Source of the DNA: Budorcas taxicolor
Lineage: Eukaryota; Chordata; Mammalia; Artiodactyla; Bovidae
Assembly (NCBI RefSeq): GCF_023091745.1
Contig: NW_026291817.1
Coordinates: 682,001 to 746,000, forward strand
DNA length: 64,000 nucleotides
Reading direction: 5' to 3'
Made by a program: the position numbers and the translations under genes. The first letter of the stretch is position 1, and each line of letters starts with the position of its first letter. Positions 8,844 to 20,100 of the stretch are shown piece by piece. The notes under the pieces are model-generated. The model had not been told where the DNA came from, did not search any database, and worked only from the letters and a program-made list of their open reading frames with translations.

Positions 8844-11800
8844 CACGCTTCCTGTCACGTGGATCAAGGGATCTGTGGCTTTCCCTCGAGGCTGTCCCTC
8901 GAGGCTTTCCCACGAGGCTTTCCCACAGGGCTGTGCCACGTGCCACCTTGGTGTGAGTCGATCCTCGGCGTGAAAGACGAGCCGGTGAAGGGAAAAGAGG
9001 TTCCTCTGGAATGGACTGAGACATCTGGGGGACTCTTGGAATGGTGGCACGACCCTGGAGTTCCTCTCGCCGTTCCTGTTGAGAGGGCCTCCTCTTGAGA
9101 TGCGACGGGAAGGCCGGGAACTCTTTCCCGACGAAGCAGGGAAAGGATCCCTCATCTCGAGCTACGAGGCGGAAACGGGGCTCCTCTGGATGTGGGCGGG
9201 ACCCTCGTGATTCCTCTCGAGTGGAGACGGGTATGTAGGGGATTTTCTTGATTTGCACCAAGGGTGTGAAGGACCCTTTCGAAGTTCCAGAGGTGAGGTG
9301 TGATCAGCCTCGAGACGCCTCAGCGGAAATGGGCCTCATCTCGCCTGGAGGGGAGAACCTCCTGAATTTTCTCGAGTTGCGGCACGTCTTCTCGAGTTAC
9401 GACGGGGACCTCAGGGACCCGCTCTGGTGGCCTCAGGAAAGGCCAGTCCCCATGCGAGTTGCTAGGGGACCTCTCGGGATTCCTCTCCCGTCCATGCCGG
9501 GGCCTCAGTCCTTGTGTGGAGTCGGGGCCGGAACCTGAGGATTCCTCTCCAGTGTTGCCATGGATCTTGGGGTGCTTCTGAGTCTCCCCAGGGGAGTCAG
9601 GCCTCGTCTCGAGTGGGGGCATGCACGTGCGCTTTCCTCCCGAGCTGCAGCAGTAGTGTCACGCTTCCTGGCACGTGGATCAAGGGATCTGTGGCTTTCC
9701 CTCGAGGCTGTCCCTCGAGGCTTTCCCACGAGGCTTTCCCACAGGGCTGTGCCACGTGCCACCTTGGTGTGAGTCGATCCTCGGCGTGAAAGACGAGCCG
9801 GTGAAGGGAAAAGAGGTTCCTCTGGAATGGACTGAGACATCTGGGGGACTCTTGGAATGGTGGCACGACCCTGGAGTTCCTCTCGCCGTTCCTGTTGAGA
9901 GGGCCTCCTCTTGAGATGCGACGGGAACGCCGGGAACTCTTTCCCGACGAAGCAGGGAAAGGATCCCTCATCTCGAGCTACGAGGCGGAAACGGGGCTCC
10001 TCTGGATGTGGGCGGGACCCTCGTGATTCCTCTCGAGTGGAGACGGGTATGTCGGGGAACTTCTTGATTTGCACCAAGGGTGTGAAGGAGCCTTTCGAAG
10101 TTCCAGAGGGGAGGTGTGATCAGCCTCGAGACGCCTCAGCGGAAATGGGCCTCATCTCGCCTGGAGAGGAGAACCTCCTGGATTTTCTCGAGTTGCGGCA
10201 GGTCTTCCCGAGTTACGACGGGGACCTCAGGGACCCGCTCTGGTGGCCTCAGGAAAGGCCAGTCCCCATGCGAGTTGCTAGGGGACCTCTCGGGATTCCT
10301 CTCCCGTCCATGCCGGGGCCTCAGTCCTTGTGTGGAGTCGGGGCCGGAACCTGAGGATTCCTCTCCAGTGTTGCCATGGATCTTGGGGTGCTTCTGAGTC
10401 TCCCCAGGGGAGTCAGGCCTCGTCTCGAGTGGGGGCATGCACGTGCGCTTTCCTCCCGAGCTGCAGCAGTAGTGTCACGCTTCCTGTCACGTGGATCAAG
10501 GGATCTGTGGCTTTCCCTCGAGGCTGTCCCTCGAGGCTTTCCCACGAGGCTTTCCCACAGGGCTGTGCCACGTGCCACCTTGGTGTGAGTCGATCCTCGG
10601 CGTGAAAGACGAGCCGGTGAAGGGAAAAGAGGTTCCTCTGGAATGGACTGAGACATCTGGGGGACTCTTGGAATTGTGGCACGACCCTGGAGTTCCTCTC
10701 GCCGTTCCTGTTGAGAGGGCCTCCTCTTGAGAGGCGACGGGAACGCCGGGAACTCTTTCCCGACGAAGCAGGGAAAGGATCCCTCATCTCGAGCTACGAG
10801 GCGGAAACGGGGCTCCTCTGGATGTGGGCGGGACCCTCGTGATTCCTCTCGAGTGGAGACGGGTATGTCGGGGAACTTCTTGATTTGCACCAAGGGTGTG
10901 AAGGAGCCTTTCGAAGTTCCAGAGGGGAGGTGTGATCAGCCTCGAGACGCCTCAGCGGAAATGGGCCTCATCTCGCCTGGAGGGGAGAACCTCCTGGATT
11001 TTATCGAGTTGCTGCAGGTCTTCCCGAGTTACGACGGGGACCTCAGGGACCCGCTCTGGTGGCCTCAGGAAAGGCCAGTCCCCATGCGAGTTGCTAGGGG
11101 ACCTCTCGGGATTCCTCTCCCGTCCATGCCGGGGCCTCAGTCCTTGTGTGGAGTCGGGGCCGGAACCTGAGGATTCCTCTCCAGTGTTGCCATGGATCTT
11201 GGGGTGCTTCTGAGTCTCCCCAGGGGAGTCAGGCCTCGTCTCGAGTGGGGGCATGCACGTGCGCTTTCCTCCCGAGCTGCAGCAGTAGTGTGACGCTTCC
11301 TGTCACGTGGATCAAGGGATCTGTGGCTTTCCCTCAAGGCTGTCCCTCGAGGCTTTCCCACGAGGCTTTCCCACAAGGCTGTGCCACGTGCCACCTTGGT
11401 GTGAGTCGATCTTCGGCGTGAAAGACGAGCCGGTGAAGGGAAAAGAGGTTCCTCTGGAATGGACTGAGACATCTGGGGGACTCTTGCAATGGTGGCACGA
11501 CCCTGGAGTTCCTCTCGCCGTTCCTGTTGAGAGGGCCTCCTCTTGAGATGCGACGGGAACGCCGGGAACTCTTTCCCGACGAAGCAGGGAAAGGATCCCT
11601 CATCTCAAGCTACGAGGCGGAAACGGGGCTCCTCTGGATGTGGGCGGGACCCTCGTGATTCCTCTCGAGTGGAGACGGCTATGTCGGGGAACTTCTTGAT
11701 TTGCACCAAGGGTGTGAAGGACCCTTTCGAAGTTCCAGAGGGGAGGTGTGATCAGCCTCGAGACGCCTCAGCGGAAATGGGCCTCATCTCGCCTGGAGGG

Positions 11801-12239
11801 GAGAACCTCCTGGATTTTCTCGAGTTGCGGCAGGTCTTCCCGAGTTACGACGGGGACCTCAGGGACCCGCTCTGGTGGCCTCAGGAAAGGCCAGTCCCCA
11901 TGCGAGTTGCTAGGGGACCTCTCGGGATTCCTCTCCCGTCCATGCCGGGGCCTCAGTCCTTGTGTGGAGTCAGGGCCGGAACCTGAGGATTCCTCTCCAG
12001 TGTTGCCATGGATCTTGGGGTGCTTCTGAGTCTCCCCAGGGGAGTCAGGCCTCGTCTCGAGTGGGGGCATGCACGTGCGCTTTCCTCCCGAGCTGCAGCA
12101 GTAGTGTCACGCTTCCTGTCACGTGGATCAAGGGATCTGTGGCTTTCCCTCGAGGCTGTCCCTCGAGGCTTTCCCACGAGGCTTTCCCACAGGGCTGTGC
12201 CACGTGCCACCTTGGTGTGAGTCGATCCTCGGCGTGAAA
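8844..12239. repeat. Monomers U12-U15, mosaic of earlier variants
   Basis: U12 has the U1/U5 variants GGAAGGCC and CTGAATTTTC but not GGTTAAGG, and carries private GTATGTAGGGGATTTTC at ~9232. U14 shares GGAATTGTGG and GAGAGGCGACG with U4 at a shift of 8159 bp (ten monomers). The end of U14 and U15 share CCCTCAAGG, TCTTCGGCG, CTTGCAATGG and CATCTCAAGC with U9/U10 at a shift of 4079 bp (five monomers). U14 also has private TTTTATCGAGTTGCTGC (~11001). Confidence 0.7.
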
Positions 12240-13868
12240 GACGAGCCGGTGAAGGGAAAAGAGGTTCCTCTGGAATGGACTGAGACATCTGGGGGACTCT
12301 TGGAATGGTGGCACGACCCTGGAGTTCCTCTCGCCGTTCCTGTTGAGAGGGCCTCCTCTTGAGATGGGACGGGAACGCCGGGAACTCTTTCCCAACGAAG
12401 CAGGGAAAGGATCCCTCATCTCGAGCTACGAGGCGGAAACGGGGCTCCTCTGGATGTGGGCGGGACCCTCGTGATTCCTCTCGAGTGGATACGGGTATGT
12501 CGGGGAACTTCTTGATTTGCACCAAGGGTGTGAAGGACCCTTGCGAAGTTCCAGAGGTGAGGTGTGATCAGCCTCGAGACGCCTCAGCTGAAAATGGCCT
12601 CATCTCGCCTGGATGGGAGAACCTCCTGGATTTTCTCGAGTTGCAGCAGGTCTTCTCGAGTTACGACGGGGACCTCAGGGACCCGCTCTGGTGGCCTCAG
12701 GAAAGGCCAGTCCCAATGCGAGGTGCTAGGGGACCTCTCGGGATTCCTCTCCCGTCCATGCCGCGGCCTCAGTCCTTGTGTGGAGTTGGGGCCGGAACCT
12801 GAGGATTCCTCTCCAGTGTTGCCATGGATCTTGGGGTGCTTCTGAGTCTCCCCAGGGGAGTCAGCCCTCGTCTCGAGTGGGGGCATGCACGTGCGCTTTC
12901 CTCCCGAGCTGCAGCAGTAGTGTCACGCTTCCTGTCACGTGGATCAAGGGATCTGTGGATTCCCTCGAGGCTTCCGATGGGGGCTTTCCCACGAGGCTTT
13001 CCCACAGGGCTGTGCCACGGGCCACCTTGGTGTGAGTCGATCCTCGGCGTGAAAGACGAGCCGGTGAAGGGAAAAGAGGTTCCTCTGGAATGGACTGAGA
13101 CATCTGGGGGACTCTTGGAATGGTGGCACGACCCTGGAGTTCCTCTCGCCTTTCCTGTTGAGAGGGCCTCCTCTTGAGATGCGACGGGAACGCCGGGAAC
13201 TCTTTCCCGAAGAAGCAGGGAAAGGATCCCTCAGCTCGAGCTACGAGGCAGAAACGGGGCTCCTCTGGATGTGGGCGGGACCCTCGTGTTTCCTCTCAGT
13301 GGAGACGGGTATGTCGGGGAACTTCATGATTTGCACCAAGGGTGTGAAGGACCCTTGCGAAGTTCCAGAGGTGAGGTGTGATCAGCCTCGAGACGCCTCA
13401 GCGGAAATGGGCCTCATCTCGCCTGGAGGGGAGAACCTCCTGGATTTTCTCGAGTTGCGGCAGGTCTTCTCGAGTTACGACGGGGACCTCATGGACCCGC
13501 TCTGGTGGCCTCAGGAAAGGCCAGTCCCCATGCGAGTTGCTAGGGGACCTCTCGGGATTCCTCTCCCGTCCATGCCGGGGCCTCAGTCCTTGTGTGGAGT
13601 CGGGGCCGGAACCTGAGGATTCCTCTCCAGTGTTGCCATGGATTTGGGGTGCTTCTGAGTCTCCCCAGGGGAGTCAGGCCTCGTCTCGAGTGGGGGCATG
13701 CACGTGCGCTTTCCTCCCGAGCTGCAGCAGTAGTGTCACGCTTCCTGTCACGTGGATCAATGGATCTGTGGCTTTCCCTCGAGGCTGTCCCTCCAGGCTT
13801 TCCCACGAGGCTTTCCCACAGGGCTGTGCCACGTGCCACCTTGGTGTGAGTCGATCCTCGGCGTGAAA
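12240..13868. repeat. Degenerate seam monomers U16 (815 bp) and U17 (814 bp)
   Basis: These two copies have more private changes than others nearby. U16: GAGATGGGAC (~12361), CCCAACGAAG, GTGGATACGG, CCTTGCGAAG, AGCTGAAAATGG, GGATGGGAG, CAATGCGAGGTGC, ATGCCGCGG, GAGTTGGGG, and a rewritten 13-mer block at ~12959-12985. U17: CGCCTTTCC, CCCGAAGAAG, CAGCTCGAG, GTGTTTCCTCTCAGTGG (one base lost), ACTTCATGA, CATGGACCC and GGATTTGGGG (one base lost). They separate two domains with different variant sets. Confidence 0.75.
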
Positions 13869-16800
13869 GACGAGCCGGTGAAGGGAAAAGAGGTTCCTCT
13901 GGAATGGACTGAGACATCTGGGGGACTCTTGGAATGGTGGCAGGACCCTGGAGTTCCTCTCGCCGTTCCTGTTGAGAGGGCCTCCTCTTGAGATGCGACG
14001 GGAACGCCGGGAACTCTTTCCCGACGAAGCAGGGAAAGGATCCCTCATCTCGAGCTACGAGGCGGAAACGGGGCTCCTCTGGATGTGGGCGGGACCCTCG
14101 TGATTCCTCTCGAGTGGAGACGGCTAGGTCGGGGAACTTCTTGATTTGCACCAAGGGTGTGAAGGACCCTTTCGAAGTTCCCGAGATGAGGTGTGATCAG
14201 CCTCGAGACGCCTCAGCGGAAATGGGCCTCATCTCGCCTGGAGGGGAGAACCTCCTGGATTTTCTCGAGTTGCGGCAGGTCTTCTCGAGTTACGACGGGG
14301 ACCTCAGGGACCCGCTCTGGTGGCCTCAGGAAAGGCCAGTCCCCATGCGAGTTGCTAGGGGACCTCTCGGGATTCCTCTCCCGTCCATGCCGGGGCCTCA
14401 GTCCTTGTGTGGAGTCGGGGCCGGAACCTGAGGATTCCTCTCCAGTGTTGCCATGGATCTTGGGGTGCTTCTGAGTCTCCCCAGGGGAGTCAGGCCTCGT
14501 CTCGAGTGGGGGCATGCACGTGCGCTTTCCTCCCGAGCTGCAGCAGTAGTGTCACGCTTCCTGTCACGTGGATCAAGGGATCTGTGGCTTTCCCTCGAGG
14601 CTGTCCCTCGAGGCTTTCCCACGAGGCTTTCCCACAGGGCTGTGCCACGTGCCACCTTGGTGTGAGTCGATCCTCGGCGTGAAAGACGAGCCGGTGAAGG
14701 GAAAAGAGGTTCCTCTGGAATGGACTGAGACATCTGGGGGACTCTTGGAATGGTGGCACGACCCTGGAGTTCCTCTCGCCGTTCCTGTTGAGAGGGCCTC
14801 CTCTTGAGATGCGACGGGAACGCCGGGAACTCTTTCCCGACGAAGCAGGGAAAGGATCCCTCATCTCGAGCTACGAGGCGGAAACGGGGCTCCTCTCGAT
14901 GTGGGCGGGACCCTCGTGATTCCTCTCGAGTGGAGACGGCTATGTCGGGGAACTTCTTGATTTGCACCAAGGGTGTGAAGGACCCTTTCGAAGTTCCAGA
15001 GGTGAGGTGTGATCAGCCTCGAGACGCCTCAGCGGAAATGGGCCTCATCTCGCCTGGAGGGGAGAACCTCCTGGATTTTCTCGAGTTGCGGCAGGTCTTC
15101 TCGAGTTACGACGGGGACCTCATGGACCCGCTCTGGTGCCCTCAGGAAAGGCCAGTCCCCATGCGAGTTGCTAGGGGACCTCTCGGGATTCCTCTCCCGT
15201 CCATGCCGGGGCCTCAGTCCTTGTGTGGAGTCGGGGCCGGAACCTGAGGATTCCTCTCCAGTGTTGCCATGGATCTTGGGGTGCTTCTGAGTCTCCCCAG
15301 GGGAGTCAGGCCTCGTCTCGAGTGGGGGCATGCACGTGCGCTTTCCTCCCGAGCTGCAGCAGTAGTGTCACGCTTCCTGTCACGTGGATCAAGGGATCTG
15401 TGGCTTTCCCTCGAGGCTGTCCCTCCAGGCTTTCCCACGAGGCTTTCCCACAGGGCTGTGCCACGTGCCACCTTGGTGTGAGTCGATCCTCGGCGTGAAA
15501 GACGAGCCGGTGAAGGGAAAAGAGGTTCCTCTGGAATGGACTGAGACATCTGGGGGACTCTTGGAATGGTGGCAGGACCCTGGAGTTCCTCTCGCCGTTC
15601 CTGTTGAGAGGGCCTCCTCTTGAGATGCGACGGGAACGCCGGGAACTCTTTCCCGACGAAGCAGGGAAAGGATCCCTCATCTCGAGCTACGAGGCGGAAA
15701 CGGGGATCCTCTGGATGTGGGCGGGACCCTCGTGATTCCTATCGAGTGGAGACGGCTAGGTCGGGGAACTTCTTGATTTGCACCAAGGGTGTGAAAGACC
15801 CTTTCGAAGTTCCCGAGATGAGGTGTGATCAGCCTCGAGACGCCTCAGCGGAAATGGGCCTCATCTCGCCTGGAGGGGAGAACCTCCTGGATTTTCTCGA
15901 GTTGCGGCAGGTCTTCTCGAGTTACGACGGGGACCTCATGGACCCGCTCTGGTGACCTCAGGAAAGGCCAGTCCCCATGTGAGTTGCTAGGGGACCTCTC
16001 GGGATTCCTCTCCCGTCCATGCCGGGGCCTCAGTCCTTGTGTGGAGTCGGGGCCGGAACCTGAGGATTCCTCTCCAGTGTTGCCATGGATCTTGGGGTGC
16101 TTCTGAGTCTCCACAGGGGAGTCAGGCCTCGTCTCGAGTGGGGGCATGCACGTGCGCTTTCCTCCCGAGCTGCAGCAGTAGTGTCACGCTTCCTGTCATG
16201 TGGATCAAGGGATCTGTGGCTTTCCCTCGAGGCTGTCCCTCGAGGCTTTCCCACGAGGCTTTCCCACAGGGCTGTGCCACGTGCCACCTTGGTGTGAGTC
16301 GATCCTCGGCGTGAAAGACGAGCCGGTGAAGGGAAAAGAGGTTCCTCTGGAATGGACTGAGACATCTGGGGGACTCTTGGAATGGTGGCACGACCCTGGA
16401 GTTCCTCTCGCCGTTCCTGTTGAGAGGGCCTCCTCTTGAGATGCGACGGGAACGCCTGGAACTCTTTCCCGACGAAGCAGGGAAAGGATCCCTCATCTCG
16501 AGCTACGAGGCGGAAACGGGGCTCCTCTGGATGTGGGCGGGACCCTCGTGATTCCTCTCGAGTGGAGACGGGTATGTCGGGGAACTTCTTGATTTGCACC
16601 AAGGGTGTGAAGGACCCTTTCGAAGTTCCAGAGGTGAGGTGTGATCAGCCTCGAGACGCCTCAGCGGAAATGGGCCTCATCTCGCCTGGAGGGGAGAACC
16701 TCCTGGATTTTCTCGAGTTGCGGCAGGTCTTCTCGAGTTACGACGGGGACCTCAGGGACCCGCTCTGGTGGCCTCAGGAAAGGCCAGTCCCCATGCGAGT

Positions 16801-17132
16801 TGCTAGGGGACCTCTAGGGATTCCTCTCCCGTCCATGCCGGGGCCTCAGTCCTTGTGTGGAGTCGGGGCCGGAACCTGAGGATTCCTCTCCAGTGTTGCC
16901 ATGGATCTTGGGGTGCTTCTGAGTCTCCCCAGGGGAGTCAGGCCTCGTCTCGAGTGGGGGCATGCACGTGCGCTTTCCTCCCGAGCTGCAGCAGTAGTGT
17001 CACGCTTCCTGTCACGTGGATCAAGGGATCTGTGGCTTTCCCTCGAGGCTGTCCCTCGAGGCTTTCCCACGAGGCTTTCCCACAGGGCTGTGCCACGTGC
17101 CACCTTGGTGTGAGTCGATCCTCGGCGTGAAA
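13869..17132. repeat. Monomers U18-U21, dimer-duplicated start of the next domain
   Basis: The end of U17 with U18 matches the end of U19 with U20 at a shift of 1632 bp: CCCTCCAGG (~13789/~15421), GTGGCAGGACCC (~13937/~15569), GACGGCTAGG (~14119/~15751) and TTCCCGAGATG (~14177/~15809). CATGGACCC occurs in U17, U19 and U20. U20 has private GGTGACCTC (~15951) and TCCACAGGGG (~16090). U21 is closer to the standard monomer, with private GCCTGGAAC and CTCTAGGGATT. Confidence 0.75.
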
Positions 17133-20100
17133 GACGAGCCGGTGAAGGGAAAAGAGGTTCCTCTGGAATGGACTGAGACATCTGGGGGACTCTTGGAATG
17201 GTGGCACGACCCTGGAGTTCCTCTCGCCGTTCCTGTTGAGAGGGCCTCCTCTTGAGATGCGACGGGAACGCCGGGAACTCTTTCCCGACGAAGCAGGGAA
17301 AGGATCCCTCATCTCGAGCTACGAGGCGGAAACGGGGCTCCTCTGGATGTGGGCGGGACCCTCGTGATTCCTCTCGAGTGGAGACGGGTATGTCGGGGAA
17401 TTTCTTGATTTGCACCAAGGGTGTGAAGGACCCTTTCGAAGTTCCAGAGGGGAGGTGTGATCAGCCTCGAGACGCCTCAGCGGAAATGGGCCTCATCTCG
17501 CCTGGAGGGGAGAACCTCCTGGATTTTCTCGAGTTGTGGCAGGTCTTCTCGAGTTACGACGGGGACCTCAGGGACCCGCTCTGGTGGCCTCAGGAAAGGC
17601 CAGTCCCCATGCGAGTTGCTAGGGGACCTCTCGGGATTCCTCTCCCGTCCATGCCGGGGCCTCAGTCCTTGTGTGGAGTCGGGGCCGGAACCTGAGGATT
17701 CCTCTCCAGTGTTGCCATGGATCTTGGGGTGCTTCTGAGTCTCCCCAGGGGAGTCAGGCCTCGTCTCGAGTGGGGGCATGCACGTGCGCTTTCCTCCCGA
17801 GCTGCAGCAGTAGTGTCACGCTTCCTGTCACGTGGATCAAGGGATCTGTGGCTTTCCCTCGAGGCTGTCCCTCGAGGCTTTCCCACGAGGCTTTCCCACA
17901 GGGCTGTGCCACGTGCCACCTTGGTGTGAGTCGATCCTCGGCGTGAAAGACGAGCCGGTGAAGGGAAAAGAGGTTCCTCTGGAATGGACTGAGACATCTG
18001 GGGGACTCTTGGAATGGTGGCACGACCCTGGAGTTCCTCTCGCCGTTCCTGTTGAGAGGGCCTCCTCTTGAGATGCGACGGGAACGCCGGGAACTCTTTC
18101 CCGACGAAGCAGGGAAAGGATCCCTCATCTCGAGCTACGAGGCGGAAACGGGGCTCCTCTGGATGTGGGCGGGACCCTCGTGATTCCTCTCGAGTGGAGA
18201 CGGGTATGTCGGGGAACTTCTTGATTTGCACCAAGGGTGTGAAGGACCCTTTCGAAGTTCCAGAGGTGAGGTGTGATCAGCCTCGAGACGCCTCAGCGGA
18301 AATGGGCCTCATCTTGCCTGGAGGGGAGAACCTCCTGGATTTTCTCGAGTTGCGGCAGGTCTTCTCGAGTTACGACGGGGACCTCAGGGACCCGCTCTGG
18401 TGGCCTCAGGAAAGGCCAGTCCCCATGCGAGTTGCTAGGGGACCTCTCGGGATTCCTCTCCCGTCCATGCCGGGGCCTCAGTCCTTGTGTGGAGTCGGGG
18501 CCGGAACCTGAGGATTCCTCTCCAGTGTTGCCATGGATCTTGGGGTGCTTCTGAGTCTCCCCAGGGGAGTCAGGCCTCGTCTCGAGTGGGGGCATGCACG
18601 TGCGCTTTCCTCCCGAGCTGCAGCAGTAGTGTCACGCTTCCTGTCACGTGGATCAAGGGATCTGTGGCTTTCCCTCGAGGCTGTCCCTCGAGGCTTTCCC
18701 ACGAGGCTTTCCCACAGGGCTGTGCCACGTGCCACCTTGGTGTGAGTCGATCCTCGGCGTGAAAGACGAGCCGGTGAAGGGAAAAGAGGTTCCTCTGGAA
18801 TGGACTGAGACATCTGGGGGACTCTTGGAATGGTGGCACGACCCTGGAGTTCCTCTCGCCGTTCCTGTTGAGAGGGCCTCCTCTTGAGATGCGACGGGAA
18901 CGCCGGGAACTCTTTCCCGACGAAGCAGGGAAAGGATCCCTCATCTCGAGCTACGAGGCGGAAACGGGGCTCCTCGGATGTGGGCGGGACCCTCGTGATT
19001 CCTCTCGAGTGGAGACGGCTATGTCGGGGAACTTCTTGATTTGCACCAAGGGTGTGAAGGACCCTTTCGAAGTTCCCGAGATGAGGTGTGATCAGCCTCG
19101 AGACGCCTCAGCGGAAATGGGCCTCATCTCGCCTGGAGGGGAGAACCTCCTGGATTTTCTCGAGTTGCGGCAGGTCTTCTCGAGTTACGACGGGGACCTC
19201 AGGGACCCGCTCTGGTGGCCTCAGGAAAGGCCAGTCCCCATGCGAGTTGCTAGGGGACCTCTCGGGATTCCTCTCCCGTCCATGCCGGGGCCTCAGTCCT
19301 TGTGTGAAGTCGGGGCCGGAACCTGAGGATTGCTCTCCAGTGTTGCCATGGATCTTGGGGTGCTTCTGAGTCTCCCCAGGGGAGTCAGGCCTCGTCTCGA
19401 GTGGGGGCATGCACGTGCGCTTTCCTCCCGAGCTGCAGCAGTAGTGTCACGCTTCCTGTCATGTGGATCAAGGGATCTGTGGCTTTCCCTCAAGGCTGTC
19501 CTTCGAGGCTTTCCCACGAGGCTTTCCCACAGGGCTGTGCCACGTGCCACCTTGGTGTGAGTCGATCCTCGGCGTGAAAGACGAGCCGGTGAAGGGAAAA
19601 GAGGTTCCTCTGGAATGGACTGAGACATCTGGGGGACTCTTGGAATGGTGGCACGACCCTGGAGTTCCTCTCGCCGTTCCTGTTGAGAGGGCCTCCTCTT
19701 GAGATGCGACGGGAACGCCGGGAACTCTTTCCCGACGAAGCAGGGAAAGGATCCCTCATCTCGAGCTACGAGGCGGAAACGGGGCTCCTCTGGATGTGGG
19801 CGGGACCCTCGTGATTCCTCTCGAGTGGAGACGGGTATGTCGGGGAACTTCTTGATTTGCACCAAGGGTGTGAAGGACCCTTTCGAAGTTCCAGAGGGGA
19901 GGTGTGATCAGCCTCGAGACGCCTCAGCGGAAATGGGCCTCATCTCGCCTGGAGGGGAGAACCTCCTGGATTTTCTCGAGTTGCGGCAGGTCTTCTCGAG
20001 TTACGACGGGGACCTCAGGGACCCGCTCTGGTGGTCTCAGGAAAGGCCAGTCCCCATGTGAGTTGCTAGGGGACCTCTCGGGATTCCTCTCCCGTCCATG

